Shown here: positions 20,413 to 29,039 of the stretch, one piece after another
Numbering within the stretch: the first letter of the stretch is position 1
Layout of the letters: every line of letters begins with the position of its first letter
Assembly: GCF_009696615.1 (NCBI RefSeq)
Contig: NZ_VULO01000004.1
Coordinates: 62,001 to 126,000, forward strand
Direction of reading: 5' to 3'
Length of the DNA: 64,000 nt
Source of the DNA: Scrofimicrobium canadense
GTDB taxonomy: Bacteria > Actinomycetota > Actinomycetes > Actinomycetales > Actinomycetaceae
Notes under the pieces: model-generated
The model's input: the letters and a program-made list of their open reading frames with translations, nothing else
Told to the model about the DNA's origin: nothing
The model's database searches: none
Made by a program: the position numbers and the translations under genes

Positions 20413-21114
20413 CTATCTATTCCTACGGAACGCGTGTCGCGCCGCAGGGTGTACTACCGGCATGCCAATTGGCACGTGAGTGGTGCATACGTGTCCTCCA
20501 CCTGCAAGTGTGGAGAGCCGTTGCACATGTACTCCAAGAATTTTTGAAAATGCTGTAAGTTCCGCTTCACACAATTGCGGAAACTCTTCGGCAACTTTTT
20601 CTATGGGGCAATGCCCCTGACATAGTTGCACCGCAAAGTGACCATCACCCACAGGGCGGATACTCGCCGCATAGCCGTCTTCTGTGAGCGCGTCAGCAAG
20701 TGCGCTGGCCCTCATCAGTGGATCAGATCCTGCCGCGTGGACAATAGGGGTGTATTTCCGCTCAATCTCACGCGCCCGCGATGACGCAAATGCTTCAACA
20801 GCCTCTTCACCCATCGTCCTTGTCATATAGGACAGTGCTTTCACCGCGATTTCGGAGTGGCCATCTGTCAAGGTTCCACGTCCGGTGTCGGTAGCAACGT
20901 AATAACGGGCCGGCCTACCTCTTCCGCGCGGTCCGCGTGGGGGAACGTCATGTTCTTCTATTTCCCCGGACTCTTCTAACGTGGTGATATGTCTGCGTAC
21001 GGCAGCAGTAGTAAGACCCAAGATTCGAGCGATAGCTCCTGAAGTCACCGGACCCTTTTCAATGACTAAATCCAGGACGGTTTGGCGCGTTCCGATATCG
21101 CTTAGATCAGCCAT
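20413..21114 (-). CDS. sufR: SufR-type Fe-S-sensing transcriptional repressor
   Basis: 233 aa. An N-terminal winged helix-turn-helix (GAIARILGLTTAAVRRHITTLEESGEIEEH) is followed by a basic wing (RGPRGRGRPARYYV). The C-terminal sensor region holds cysteines in LCQGHCPIEK, FPQLCEAEL and GHVCTTH, which can ligate an Fe-S cluster. SufR represses suf genes when clusters are plentiful (known from cyanobacteria and mycobacteria). The ATG at 21114 has AGGAGGG immediately upstream; a longer frame to 21147 is unlikely. It heads the sufR-B-D-Rieske-C-S-U-T operon. Confidence 0.92.
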   Translation of the reverse strand: MADLSDIGTRQTVLDLVIEKGPVTSGAIARILGLTTAAVRRHITTLEESGEIEEHDVPPRGPRGRGRPARYYVATDTGRGTLTDGHSEIAVKALSYMTRTMGEEAVEAFASSRAREIERKYTPIVHAAGSDPLMRASALADALTEDGYAASIRPVGDGHFAVQLCQGHCPIEKVAEEFPQLCEAELTAFSKILGVHVQRLSTLAGGGHVCTTHVPIGMPVVHPAARHAFRRNR

Positions 21115-21132
21115 ACGCCCTCCTAGTTGCCC

Positions 21133-21159
21133 GGTATGGATTACCACTGCCCCAGTCTA
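21133..21159 (-). promoter_or_regulatory. Candidate suf operon promoter and operator
   Basis: TAGACT on the minus strand at 21159-21154 is a good -10, about 40 bases before the sufR ATG. Between it and the start is a short inverted repeat GGTA-N5-TACC (21133-21145) placed where a repressor could act. The arms are only four bases, so the operator is speculative. The remaining 130 bases up to the NUDIX stop hold nothing I recognise. Confidence 0.35.
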
Positions 21160-21290
21160 GCCGATTTTAGCAACAAGGTGATGCACATAATCATGGGACA
21201 GAAGTCACAGTGGCCCCGTATAGCTTGTGCATAGGGATAGACAGGCTCCACAGAACGAATCTTCCCTCCAACAAAGAGCTATCTAAGCCA

Positions 21291-21899
21291 CTAGCGAAAC
21301 CAAGGAGCATCAGAAGGCCTAATGTCATGAAAGCTACGCCTCATACTGCTCTCAAGAGCAAGAATCCCACTTACCAAACTCGGGTTGTGAAAATTGCCTG
21401 CCAGCACGTATGCCACTGCTTCGTCGACTGGGACCCATTTCACGGCAATATCTGCTTCTTCATCTTGCCTAAGAAATACCGACTCGGCTGCGTGCAGATC
21501 GCGGGCAAGAAATATCCGCAGTGACTCCGTGCTACATCCTGGAGAGAGAAATAGATCCAGCAAAACGTTCCATTGATCGGCATAGAGATCTACTTCTTCC
21601 CGTAGCTCTCTCTTCGCAGCGCTCAGGTAGTCTTCTCCTTCGATGTCGAGAAGACCCGCAGGTATTTCCCACAGCTGGGCGCGGACTGGGTGGCGGTACT
21701 GGTTAATCAGCAGGACTTCATTAGCGTCATTCAATGCGAGAATAGCCACTGCGCCTGGGTGGCGCATGTATTGACGGGTAATGGGATTACTATGTGCAGA
21801 CAGAAGCAGTCGGTCTTCCTGCATGCTCCACAGGCGACCGGCCCATCGCCTCTGCGAATCTACTACTATCGCATCATCATTATGCTCATCACGCATCAT
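21291..21899 (-). CDS. NUDIX hydrolase, ADP-ribose pyrophosphatase type
   Basis: 202 aa. The NUDIX box is seen in [20 protein letters not shown] followed by REEVDL, and the upstream [16 protein letters not shown] is typical of ADP-ribose pyrophosphatases. These enzymes hydrolyse ADP-ribose to AMP and ribose-5-phosphate. It overlaps the end of pyrG by 11 bases and is the last gene of the operon; the same pyrG-NUDIX order exists in M. tuberculosis (Rv1699-Rv1700). Confidence 0.9.
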   Translation of the reverse strand: MMRDEHNDDAIVVDSQRRWAGRLWSMQEDRLLLSAHSNPITRQYMRHPGAVAILALNDANEVLLINQYRHPVRAQLWEIPAGLLDIEGEDYLSAAKRELREEVDLYADQWNVLLDLFLSPGCSTESLRIFLARDLHAAESVFLRQDEEADIAVKWVPVDEAVAYVLAGNFHNPSLVSGILALESSMRRSFHDIRPSDAPWFR

Positions 21900-23565
21900 T
21901 GTGAGTCTCCAAGGCAGCTTTCACTAAACCGGCAAAAAGGGGGTGTGGTCGCGTAGGACGACTTTTGAACTCTGGATGAGCTTGAGTCCCCACATAAAAA
22001 GGATGCAGCTCCCGATCCAACTCAATGAATTCTGTCAAAGTGCCATCGGGAGAGGTGCCAACAGTTTTAAGACCGACACTTTCCAGTTGGTCTGCATAGG
22101 CACCATTTACCTCAAAGCGATGGCGATGTCTTTCGCTGATTTCTTCCGATCCATAGAGATGCGAAATCAAAGAGCCTTTAGTCAACCTCGCAGGATAGGA
22201 GCCAAGGCGCATAGTTCCCCCTAAGTCGCCTTCTCCAGCAATAATCTTCTTTTGAGAGTCCATCGTAGCCACCACGGGATTCTCTGTTCTGGGATCAAAT
22301 TCTGTCGACGATGCATCAGTAAGCCCTAGCAGATTCTTAGCGGCCTCAACAACCATACATTGCATGCCAAGGCAAATACCAAGAGCAGGCACCCTATTTT
22401 CCCGGGCCCATCGCAGAGCACCAACTTTGCCATCGATGCCCCGAACTCCAAAACCTCCTGGAACAAGAATCCCATCTACCCCACCCAACGATGCTTCAGC
22501 GTTTTCTGGAGTGTCACATTCATCCGCAGGTACCCACCGAATCGAGACATCCGCATTATTTGCGAAGCCACCAGCCTTAATGGCTTCAACAACCGATAGA
22601 TAAGCATCGTGGAGTTCGATGTATTTACCCACTAGCGCAATCGTCACTACAGGACGGTTTGTTGATACCTGATCTAGTAGTGCTTTCCAGGTACCCCACT
22701 CAACGTCACGGAAAGATAAGCCCAATCGACGCACAAGGAATGCGTCTAACCCCTCTGAATGAAGAATCCGTGGAATCTCATAAATGCTCTTTGCGTCCGG
22801 ACAGATCACCACAGCCTCACTGTCTACGTCACACATCAAAGAGATTTTCCGCTTGACCGATTCTGGCACGTCATGGTCAGTGCGAAGGACCAGTGCATCT
22901 GGTTGAATCCCAATGGACCGCAAAGTAGCCACCGAATGCTGAGTGGGTTTGGTTTTGAGTTCTCCAGCGGCTCCTAGATAAGGCAGTAACGAGACGTGTA
23001 CGAAAGCGCAATTGTCTCGCCCCAATTCTCTTCTCATTTGGCGAGCTGCTTCAAGGAAAGGTGTCGATTCAATATCTCCGACAGTCCCACCTATTTCCGT
23101 GATGATGACGTCCGGTGCCGCATCGGAGTCTGTGGGTTCGGACTGGGCACGCATGATACGCATGATTTCGTTTGTCACGTGTGGGATAACCTGGACTGTA
23201 TCGCCGAGATAATCTCCTTGGCGTTCACGAGTCAAAACATTGGAATAAACCTGCCCTGTCGTGGCATTAGCAAGACCAGATAGATTTACGTCAAGGAATC
23301 TCTCGTAGTGGCCAATATCGAGATCTGTTTCAGCTCCGTCTTCAGTAACGAAAACCTCACCATGTTGGAATGGGTTCATAGTTCCTGGATCGACGTTTAT
23401 GTATGGATCCAGTTTTTGCATCACAACGCGTAATCCCCTACCACGCAGCAGCATACCCAAAGATGATGCTGTCAATCCTTTACCTAAGGAAGAGACCACT
23501 CCACCTGTGACGAAGATATGTTTCGGTATTGACGGGTTCTTTACTTCACAGACTTGATTTACCAT
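21889..23565 (-). CDS. pyrG: CTP synthase
   Basis: 558 aa, normal length. The N-terminal amidoligase domain has [18 protein letters not shown] and [20 protein letters not shown]. The C-terminal glutamine amidotransferase has the nucleophile Cys in [17 protein letters not shown] and the His/Glu pair in AHPEFKSRP. It makes CTP from UTP, ATP and glutamine. It follows steB by 46 bases. Confidence 0.98.
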   Translation of the reverse strand: MVNQVCEVKNPSIPKHIFVTGGVVSSLGKGLTASSLGMLLRGRGLRVVMQKLDPYINVDPGTMNPFQHGEVFVTEDGAETDLDIGHYERFLDVNLSGLANATTGQVYSNVLTRERQGDYLGDTVQVIPHVTNEIMRIMRAQSEPTDSDAAPDVIITEIGGTVGDIESTPFLEAARQMRRELGRDNCAFVHVSLLPYLGAAGELKTKPTQHSVATLRSIGIQPDALVLRTDHDVPESVKRKISLMCDVDSEAVVICPDAKSIYEIPRILHSEGLDAFLVRRLGLSFRDVEWGTWKALLDQVSTNRPVVTIALVGKYIELHDAYLSVVEAIKAGGFANNADVSIRWVPADECDTPENAEASLGGVDGILVPGGFGVRGIDGKVGALRWARENRVPALGICLGMQCMVVEAAKNLLGLTDASSTEFDPRTENPVVATMDSQKKIIAGEGDLGGTMRLGSYPARLTKGSLISHLYGSEEISERHRHRFEVNGAYADQLESVGLKTVGTSPDGTLTEFIELDRELHPFYVGTQAHPEFKSRPTRPHPLFAGLVKAALETHNDA

Positions 23566-23611
23566 GGAATACCATCATACTCGTAAACCAATGATCAAAT
23601 CTTTCAAGACG

Positions 23612-24505
23612 TCATTTTTGGATAGGGCCAACGGGTGATGTAGCACCTTCTTCGACCCCGTAAGCTCCTTTTCCAGTCGACAAAGCCAAGGCTGTATTAA
23701 CAGCTGCCATGGAAGTACCCACCTGGTCCACTGTCGCGATAGAGGCTCCCTCTTGACGCAAAACAGCGATAAAGTTGGTTTCGTTTTCACCATTTCCTAC
23801 GGCAACAGCCCCATTTTTTACCGTACCAGCAGCATTGGCTAGTGCAACCAGTGCCCCCGGAATGGGCAGGGACAAATCATCTTCGCCAGCGTTAGTTTCT
23901 TCAGCGGGACCCAAAATTACCAATGTGTCTGCTGGCTTATTCGGCAGAGTCTCACCTTCAATAAGTGGGGTATTTGAGTCAGTGAGTATCTCGGTGAGGA
24001 GGTTCCGTTCAGCTCCTTCAGTTGTCAACACTTCGACAATCGCCTCAGCAATCGTCTGGTCCGCCGAGCCACTTCCGCCACTCGATAGGTGGCTAGATAC
24101 GGGTCCAGCTAGGCTCTCACGATAGTCACGCTGCCCCAGAGAAACAGCAGCTTGAGCTAAAGAAACTGTGCCCACAACGTCAGCCCCAGCCAATTGAAGC
24201 TGTTCGGTAATTTCTTGCGCAGACTGAGCAGAAGCGCCCGGTAGCATAATGATTCCTATGGCGCGATCGCTAAGAGTTTCCGGAAGAACTTCTGCGCCCA
24301 CCCCGTCGATGAACTGATTTAGCTGCTCGATATCTGTCTGGTAGGCGGAAGTCTCTTCAGTCAACTGTTCAATCTGAGACTGCGCCCCCTCCTCAGCAGA
24401 CCCAGCAATTCTCGATTGCAGCGGGCCGGCGCCTAAGACAACTCCCAATGCAAGAGCCAAAAACACTGCTACTAGGGAGACGATGTGATATCGAATATTA
24501 ACCAT
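23612..24505 (-). CDS. steB: SteB/MctB-like membrane-anchored coiled-coil protein
   Basis: 297 aa. One N-terminal membrane helix (YHIVSLVAVFLALALGVVLG) is followed by a coiled-coil stretch (EEGAQSQIEQLTEETSAYQ) and an extracytoplasmic domain. This is the family annotated as copper transporter MctB in mycobacteria and as SteB in Corynebacterium, where with SteA it supports septal cell-wall assembly. It sits eight bases after steA, the conserved recN-steA-steB-pyrG order. Copper transport is doubtful for a protein with one membrane helix. Confidence 0.87.
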   Translation of the reverse strand: MVNIRYHIVSLVAVFLALALGVVLGAGPLQSRIAGSAEEGAQSQIEQLTEETSAYQTDIEQLNQFIDGVGAEVLPETLSDRAIGIIMLPGASAQSAQEITEQLQLAGADVVGTVSLAQAAVSLGQRDYRESLAGPVSSHLSSGGSGSADQTIAEAIVEVLTTEGAERNLLTEILTDSNTPLIEGETLPNKPADTLVILGPAEETNAGEDDLSLPIPGALVALANAAGTVKNGAVAVGNGENETNFIAVLRQEGASIATVDQVGTSMAAVNTALALSTGKGAYGVEEGATSPVGPIQK

Positions 24506-24513
24506 TGTTCCTC

Positions 24514-25662
24514 TTACCCTCCAGGAGTACCAGAATTAGTCCACGGCCAGACGGTTCCCACCCATTCCCACCAAGGCTGCGAAAAGCTCTGTCCCCAAGG
24601 GGTGAACAGCACTGCAACGCCAGATATCACAAGTGCGGCCACCACAAGAAATATCAAAAGTGCCAATGAGACCCGCGGACGGTAAAAACTTCTAGCTACA
24701 GAAGCAGAAACTACCTTTGACGAGGCACGCGTTCGTATGAAGAAACTCGCAATCTGTTGGGGCCCAGGTAACTCAAAAAAGTCTTGCAGGTCTCTTTCTT
24801 CCGATACGGTGATAACTGACTTTGCTCCTCCAACATCAGCAAGAAGTATGGCCGCATCGAGTTCACTGGCAGCCGTCGGAATAACATCATAGGTTAAACC
24901 TATCGATGACATGCGAGAACTACCCTGTGGTTCAGCCGTTCCCTCACGTAAGAGCACATGTGCGCGTGCTCGGCGAAGAATTTTTTCTGGCACCGCAGTG
25001 GGGTCACCGACAAGAACATCAATCCCGCGTCGAAGCTTCCACGCAGCCTCAGCCCCACTGGATGTCGCTACTATCACCGCATCAAAATCTGCGGCAATCG
25101 GCCTTATCCCCTTAAAACCTTCAGGTTCACCGTCAACAACAATAGAGGTCTTTCCCGACCTGAATTGCTCAAGGCGCGGCACCCCTTGTCCCTCAATATA
25201 CAGTGCAGACTCTTGCTGCCAGACTGCACCTGCTCCACTTGCAAAAGCCTGCACCTGCAATCCCAGTCTGCCACGAGCTTCAGAAGTAAAACGATTGAGT
25301 TCATCAAGGTTACGAAGCTGTCCCTGCGCCAGGATCTGATTTTCACAACTAATCTGGGCGCCTCTAACTTCTATGACCTCTCCTTCTTTGAGAGTAAGCA
25401 GCTCTGGGCCCACCTCGTCAATCAGGGGTATACCTTCACTGACTAGCAAACGCGCGCCTGCACTCACAGTACGCCCGGTAGTCGAAGAGGAAACGTTCAC
25501 TACGGCAAGAGGCCTCTTGCTCAGGAGCGAGACTGCCGATGCGCGGTCGAGATCTACTCGATCAATTATGGCGATCTCACCCGGTTCTAAGCGTGCAGCC
25601 AGTCTCTGCACATTCTCATCCACCCGCACAGTGCCTATCAGAGGCAGATCTTCGATACTCAC
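24514..25662 (-). CDS. steA: SteA cytokinetic-ring protein
   Basis: 382 aa. The cytosolic part ([47 protein letters not shown]) resembles the thiamin pyrophosphokinase-like fold of SteA. A membrane helix near the C-terminus (LALLIFLVVAALVISGVAVL) precedes a short tail rich in Trp and Pro. In Corynebacterium SteA and SteB form a complex acting in daughter-cell separation. The start overlaps the recN stop by four bases. Confidence 0.87.
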   Translation of the reverse strand: MSIEDLPLIGTVRVDENVQRLAARLEPGEIAIIDRVDLDRASAVSLLSKRPLAVVNVSSSTTGRTVSAGARLLVSEGIPLIDEVGPELLTLKEGEVIEVRGAQISCENQILAQGQLRNLDELNRFTSEARGRLGLQVQAFASGAGAVWQQESALYIEGQGVPRLEQFRSGKTSIVVDGEPEGFKGIRPIAADFDAVIVATSSGAEAAWKLRRGIDVLVGDPTAVPEKILRRARAHVLLREGTAEPQGSSRMSSIGLTYDVIPTAASELDAAILLADVGGAKSVITVSEERDLQDFFELPGPQQIASFFIRTRASSKVVSASVARSFYRPRVSLALLIFLVVAALVISGVAVLFTPWGQSFSQPWWEWVGTVWPWTNSGTPGG

Positions 25663-27293
25663 TCCTGTGATTCTGCCAGCCCAAGAAGCTCGGAGGCATG
25701 ACGGCGCGCCGCAAGAGAGGTGGTCTCTCCTCCTAGCATCCTCACAAGCTCATCAATACGTGCCTCGCCAGCAACTTCCCAGACACGCGCAGTTCCCGAT
25801 TTCTTGGCAACTACCATGTGTTTGTCCGCCATTGCAGCGATTTGTGGAAGGTGCGTAACGACAATGACCTGTTGCGTTCGCGATAGACTCCGAAGCCTGT
25901 TACCGACTTCCAGAGCTGTCCGTCCTCCTATGCCAGCATCAACCTCGTCGAAAATATAAGTTGTTGCTCGAGTTTGCGATCCCAAAGCCACTTCAAGGGC
26001 AAGCATCACTCGCGAAAGTTCTCCGCCAGATGCCCCCTCTCCTAGTGGCCGTGAAGGAGCGTGTGGATGGGGTCGCAATTCCATTGTGATCTCATCACAT
26101 CCGTGGCTTGCTGGGCGCACTGCAGTGACGTTGATTGAGAAGGTGGCTTCTTTCATCGCCAACCCAGATAGCTCCTTATTTACCGCGGTTGTTAGCCTCT
26201 TCGCCGCTTTCTCTCGGGAGTGATGAAGTCTTTCACCTGCGGTCAAAACACGCTGTTGTGCTTCCTGTAAACGTTTTTCGGCCTCGTCAGGACTCATACC
26301 CGCATCAGTAAGTTCAACGAGACGATCTCGGGCCGCTGACTCCCATGCGAGAAGCTCAGATACTGTCTGGCCTCTCCCTTTGAGTAATTCTTCGAGCTGT
26401 GCACGACGCTGCGAGAGCCGTTCTAACTCTTGAGGATCATCGAGAAGGCTCTCTCCGTAGTCAGTCAGGTCACGTACCAGCTCCTGAGCGTCAGCAATGA
26501 TGGCTTCCAGGCGACCAGCATAATCGCTAATAGACGCATCAAGTCTCTCGATGCGGCGCAGTATTCCTAAGGCATTACCAAGCGTGTCAGTTACCCCACC
26601 ATCGCGGTCCAGGCTACTTACGACTCCTCCAATATCATCGCGCAGACGATTGGCATTGGAGAGCCGATCAATCTGTGTGTTGAGAAAGTTCTCTTCATCA
26701 GCAGCAAGTTCGAGTTTAGCGATCGCATCTACCATGGTCTGCAAATACTGTACTTCGGCCTGAACTTTATCGAATGATTCTACAACTTGGTCCCGATGCC
26801 TTTTCGCGGCAACGGCTTTCTTCCAAGCATCGACGTAAGCTGCTAACAGTTTGTCGTGACCTGCGAAACTATCCACCATAGTTCTTTGTGCTTCTTCGCG
26901 GCGCATCAACCATTGGTCAGATTGCCCGTGAATGGTGACTAGTCCCCCGACGATCTCAGTGAGTAGTCGTAAAGGTACCGGCCTTGCATTGATTGCCGCA
27001 CGAGTTCTTCCGTGTGCTGGCAGTGTCCTCCAAATAATGAGTTCATCTCCATCGAACTCGATGTCTGCAATGAGCGGGGCTACCAGAGTGAATACGGCAT
27101 CGACCTCCGCACGGTCACAACCTGATCGTACCGCCGAGGAGTCAACTTTCTCCCCCATGAGCATACGGAGCGAAGTGAGGACCATGGTTTTCCCTGCGCC
27201 AGTTTCACCAGTAAGAACAGTGAAACCGGGAGAAAACTCGAGATGAGCATCGTCGATGACGCCAAGTCCTCGAATCCGCAATTCGTCAATCAT
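25659..27293 (-). CDS. recN: DNA repair protein RecN
   Basis: 544 aa SMC-like ATPase in double-strand-break repair. Walker A TGETGAGKTMVLTSLRML near the N-terminus, two coiled-coil arms (about 160-370), signature GEGASGGELSRVMLALEVAL and Walker B YIFDEVDAGIGGRTALEV. I chose the ATG at 27293 (MIDELRIRG) since RecN begins with this strand; it overlaps the nadK stop by eight bases. No own LexA box is possible within the overlapped operon structure. Confidence 0.96.
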   Translation of the reverse strand: MIDELRIRGLGVIDDAHLEFSPGFTVLTGETGAGKTMVLTSLRMLMGEKVDSSAVRSGCDRAEVDAVFTLVAPLIADIEFDGDELIIWRTLPAHGRTRAAINARPVPLRLLTEIVGGLVTIHGQSDQWLMRREEAQRTMVDSFAGHDKLLAAYVDAWKKAVAAKRHRDQVVESFDKVQAEVQYLQTMVDAIAKLELAADEENFLNTQIDRLSNANRLRDDIGGVVSSLDRDGGVTDTLGNALGILRRIERLDASISDYAGRLEAIIADAQELVRDLTDYGESLLDDPQELERLSQRRAQLEELLKGRGQTVSELLAWESAARDRLVELTDAGMSPDEAEKRLQEAQQRVLTAGERLHHSREKAAKRLTTAVNKELSGLAMKEATFSINVTAVRPASHGCDEITMELRPHPHAPSRPLGEGASGGELSRVMLALEVALGSQTRATTYIFDEVDAGIGGRTALEVGNRLRSLSRTQQVIVVTHLPQIAAMADKHMVVAKKSGTARVWEVAGEARIDELVRMLGGETTSLAARRHASELLGLAESQE

Positions 27294-28122
27294 GCACACC
27301 ACCCGAACGCCATCCGCTAACAGGTAACGAGAACTTATTGACTAGCCTTTCCGCAAAAGGCCGACTATCCAGACGAGCCAGCCGCACAGGACGCACACCT
27401 CTTTTGGCTCTTACCGTGCAGCCCAAATCAGCGTTTTGCCGTGCTAATCCATCAAACCAGACATCAGAGCCAACGTTGCCTGAATCGAGAACCGCAACTT
27501 CTAGCACCGAGTTGGGATGAATAACCAAAGGACGGGTGAAGAGTCCATGAGCAGCAAGTGGTGCGACGACTATAGCTTCCGTATCTGGCCATACGACTGG
27601 CCCTCCGGCCGAGAATGAATACGCAGTTGAACCCGTTGGTGTCGAGAGGATGATGCCATCAGCTCCATAGGTAGACACATTTTGGCCATCCACAGCGAAC
27701 ATCAGATCGACCGGCCGTCCGGGATCAATGTGCATTATTGCTGCCTCATTGAGAGCCCAGTTAGTTTCTACGGTTCCGTCAGGTCGAATGATTTCGACGT
27801 CTAGGGTCATCCTATTTTCGACCGTGTACTCGTCAGCTCCAATCCTCTCAACTACGCGGGTGAGTGATTCGCCTGATGTATCTGCTAGAAAACCCATGTG
27901 ACCAAAGTTAATTCCCAAAAGTGGAACGTCTGCAGCGCGAGCTTGCCGAGCACCCGACAAGATAGTTCCGTCTCCACCCAACACCAAGACCAAATCTGGA
28001 TTAATCTCTGGGTGTGAACTCACCGTCATACCTAAGTGTTCACATACCTGCCGGACCTGCGCTGCCGCTTGCGCAATATCGTGGCGGTCACGGTGGGTAA
28101 CGAGGAGAATACTCTCAGCCAT
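27286..28122 (-). CDS. nadK: NAD kinase
   Basis: 278 aa. The GGDGTILSGARQ motif and NFGHMGFLAD are the NAD-kinase signatures, with TPTGSTAYSFSAGGP in the second domain. It phosphorylates NAD to NADP with ATP or polyphosphate. Its ATG overlaps the tlyA stop by eight bases. Confidence 0.97.
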   Translation of the reverse strand: MAESILLVTHRDRHDIAQAAAQVRQVCEHLGMTVSSHPEINPDLVLVLGGDGTILSGARQARAADVPLLGINFGHMGFLADTSGESLTRVVERIGADEYTVENRMTLDVEIIRPDGTVETNWALNEAAIMHIDPGRPVDLMFAVDGQNVSTYGADGIILSTPTGSTAYSFSAGGPVVWPDTEAIVVAPLAAHGLFTRPLVIHPNSVLEVAVLDSGNVGSDVWFDGLARQNADLGCTVRAKRGVRPVRLARLDSRPFAERLVNKFSLPVSGWRSGGVHD

Positions 28123-28942
28123 TGTCGATTCCTTGGGGTCCCATCTCTACCGCACGCCTAGCAGCAGCCTCAATGTCGACAATGGGCTCATGCCGTCCTT
28201 GAGGGGAAAAACAGACAAAATATTCGACGTTTCCTGCTGGACCAGGTAGTGGCGATGCTTCGATTGCCCACACATCCATACCAAGATTCTGTGCGAAATG
28301 AGCAATCTTCACAACTGCCCATATTCGATCAGCAGGATCGCGCACCACTCCGCCTGAACCGAGTCTGCCTTTTCCCACCTCAAATTGCGGTTTCACCATG
28401 AGAAGGAAGTCTGCCTCAGGGGCGACATCCACCAATGCAGGAATGATCAATTCTAACGAGATAAAGGAAAGATCCCCGACTACAAGATCAATCGGTACTG
28501 CAATGTCTTCTTTTTTCAGATATCGGATGTTTGTTCGATCCATGATCTGAACGCGAGAATCTGTCTGAAGGTTCCACGCCAACTGTCCATATCCAACATC
28601 TACAGCGATGACATGCGCGGCTCCGCGGCGCAATAGTACATCGGTAAAACCACCTGTGGAGGCACCCGCATCCAGACAGTTGCGCCCTCTGATGTGAGGT
28701 ACACGATCCCCTAGCGCATCCAATGCCCCTATCAGTTTGTAGGCCCCTCGAGACGCATATTCACCGCCCCCAGGCTCCGCAATAATGACGATGGGCGCTG
28801 CAGTATCAACCTGTGTGGCAGCTTTGTGCGCGACGGCTCCGCTCACTTTTACCCTCTTGGCGTGAATCATCTCTTGAGCCGCGGTGCGAGATTTCGCGAG
28901 ATTCCTTCGCACAAGCTCATTATCGAGACGACGCAGTGCCAC
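28115..28942 (-). CDS. tlyA: TlyA family rRNA 2'-O-methyltransferase
   Basis: 275 aa. An N-terminal S4 RNA-binding domain (LRRLDNELVRRNLAKSR, MIHAKRVKVSG) is followed by a Rossmann methyltransferase with SAM motif CLDAGASTGGFTDVLLRRGA. In M. tuberculosis TlyA methylates 16S C1409 and 23S C1920 and determines capreomycin susceptibility. I prefer GTG at 28942, which gives the usual short N-terminus; an ATG at 28957 is the alternative. Either start lies inside the 39-residue small ORF, so translation is probably coupled. Confidence 0.93.
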   Translation of the reverse strand: MALRRLDNELVRRNLAKSRTAAQEMIHAKRVKVSGAVAHKAATQVDTAAPIVIIAEPGGGEYASRGAYKLIGALDALGDRVPHIRGRNCLDAGASTGGFTDVLLRRGAAHVIAVDVGYGQLAWNLQTDSRVQIMDRTNIRYLKKEDIAVPIDLVVGDLSFISLELIIPALVDVAPEADFLLMVKPQFEVGKGRLGSGGVVRDPADRIWAVVKIAHFAQNLGMDVWAIEASPLPGPAGNVEYFVCFSPQGRHEPIVDIEAAARRAVEMGPQGIDNG

Positions 28943-29039
28943 GCACAGTCCGTTCATTATCCAGTTCAGCGCGAAGCTCACGTTCAAGCTGCTGGAGTTC
29001 CGCTAGTTTTTCAGGCAATTGTTGGGACTCATTCGTCAT
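28920..29039 (-). CDS. 39-residue coiled-coil-like small protein between HAD gene and tlyA
   Basis: ATG at 29039 gives 39 residues ending in TAA at 28920. The sequence is dominated by Leu, Glu and Gln in a heptad-like pattern (LPEKLAELQQLERELRAEL). The start overlaps the HAD-gene stop by 11 bases and the 3' end overlaps the tlyA start. M. tuberculosis has a small gene, Rv1693, in exactly this place between Rv1692 and tlyA, which supports it as a real gene. Function unknown; it could be a coupling ORF or a small regulatory partner. Confidence 0.65.
   Translation of the reverse strand: MTNESQQLPEKLAELQQLERELRAELDNERTVRGTASSR

Noticed and set aside
23612-24505. Copper transporter annotation for the steB gene
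   Set aside because: Only one membrane helix and no metal-binding cluster are visible; the recN-steA-steB-pyrG context favours the cell-envelope role.
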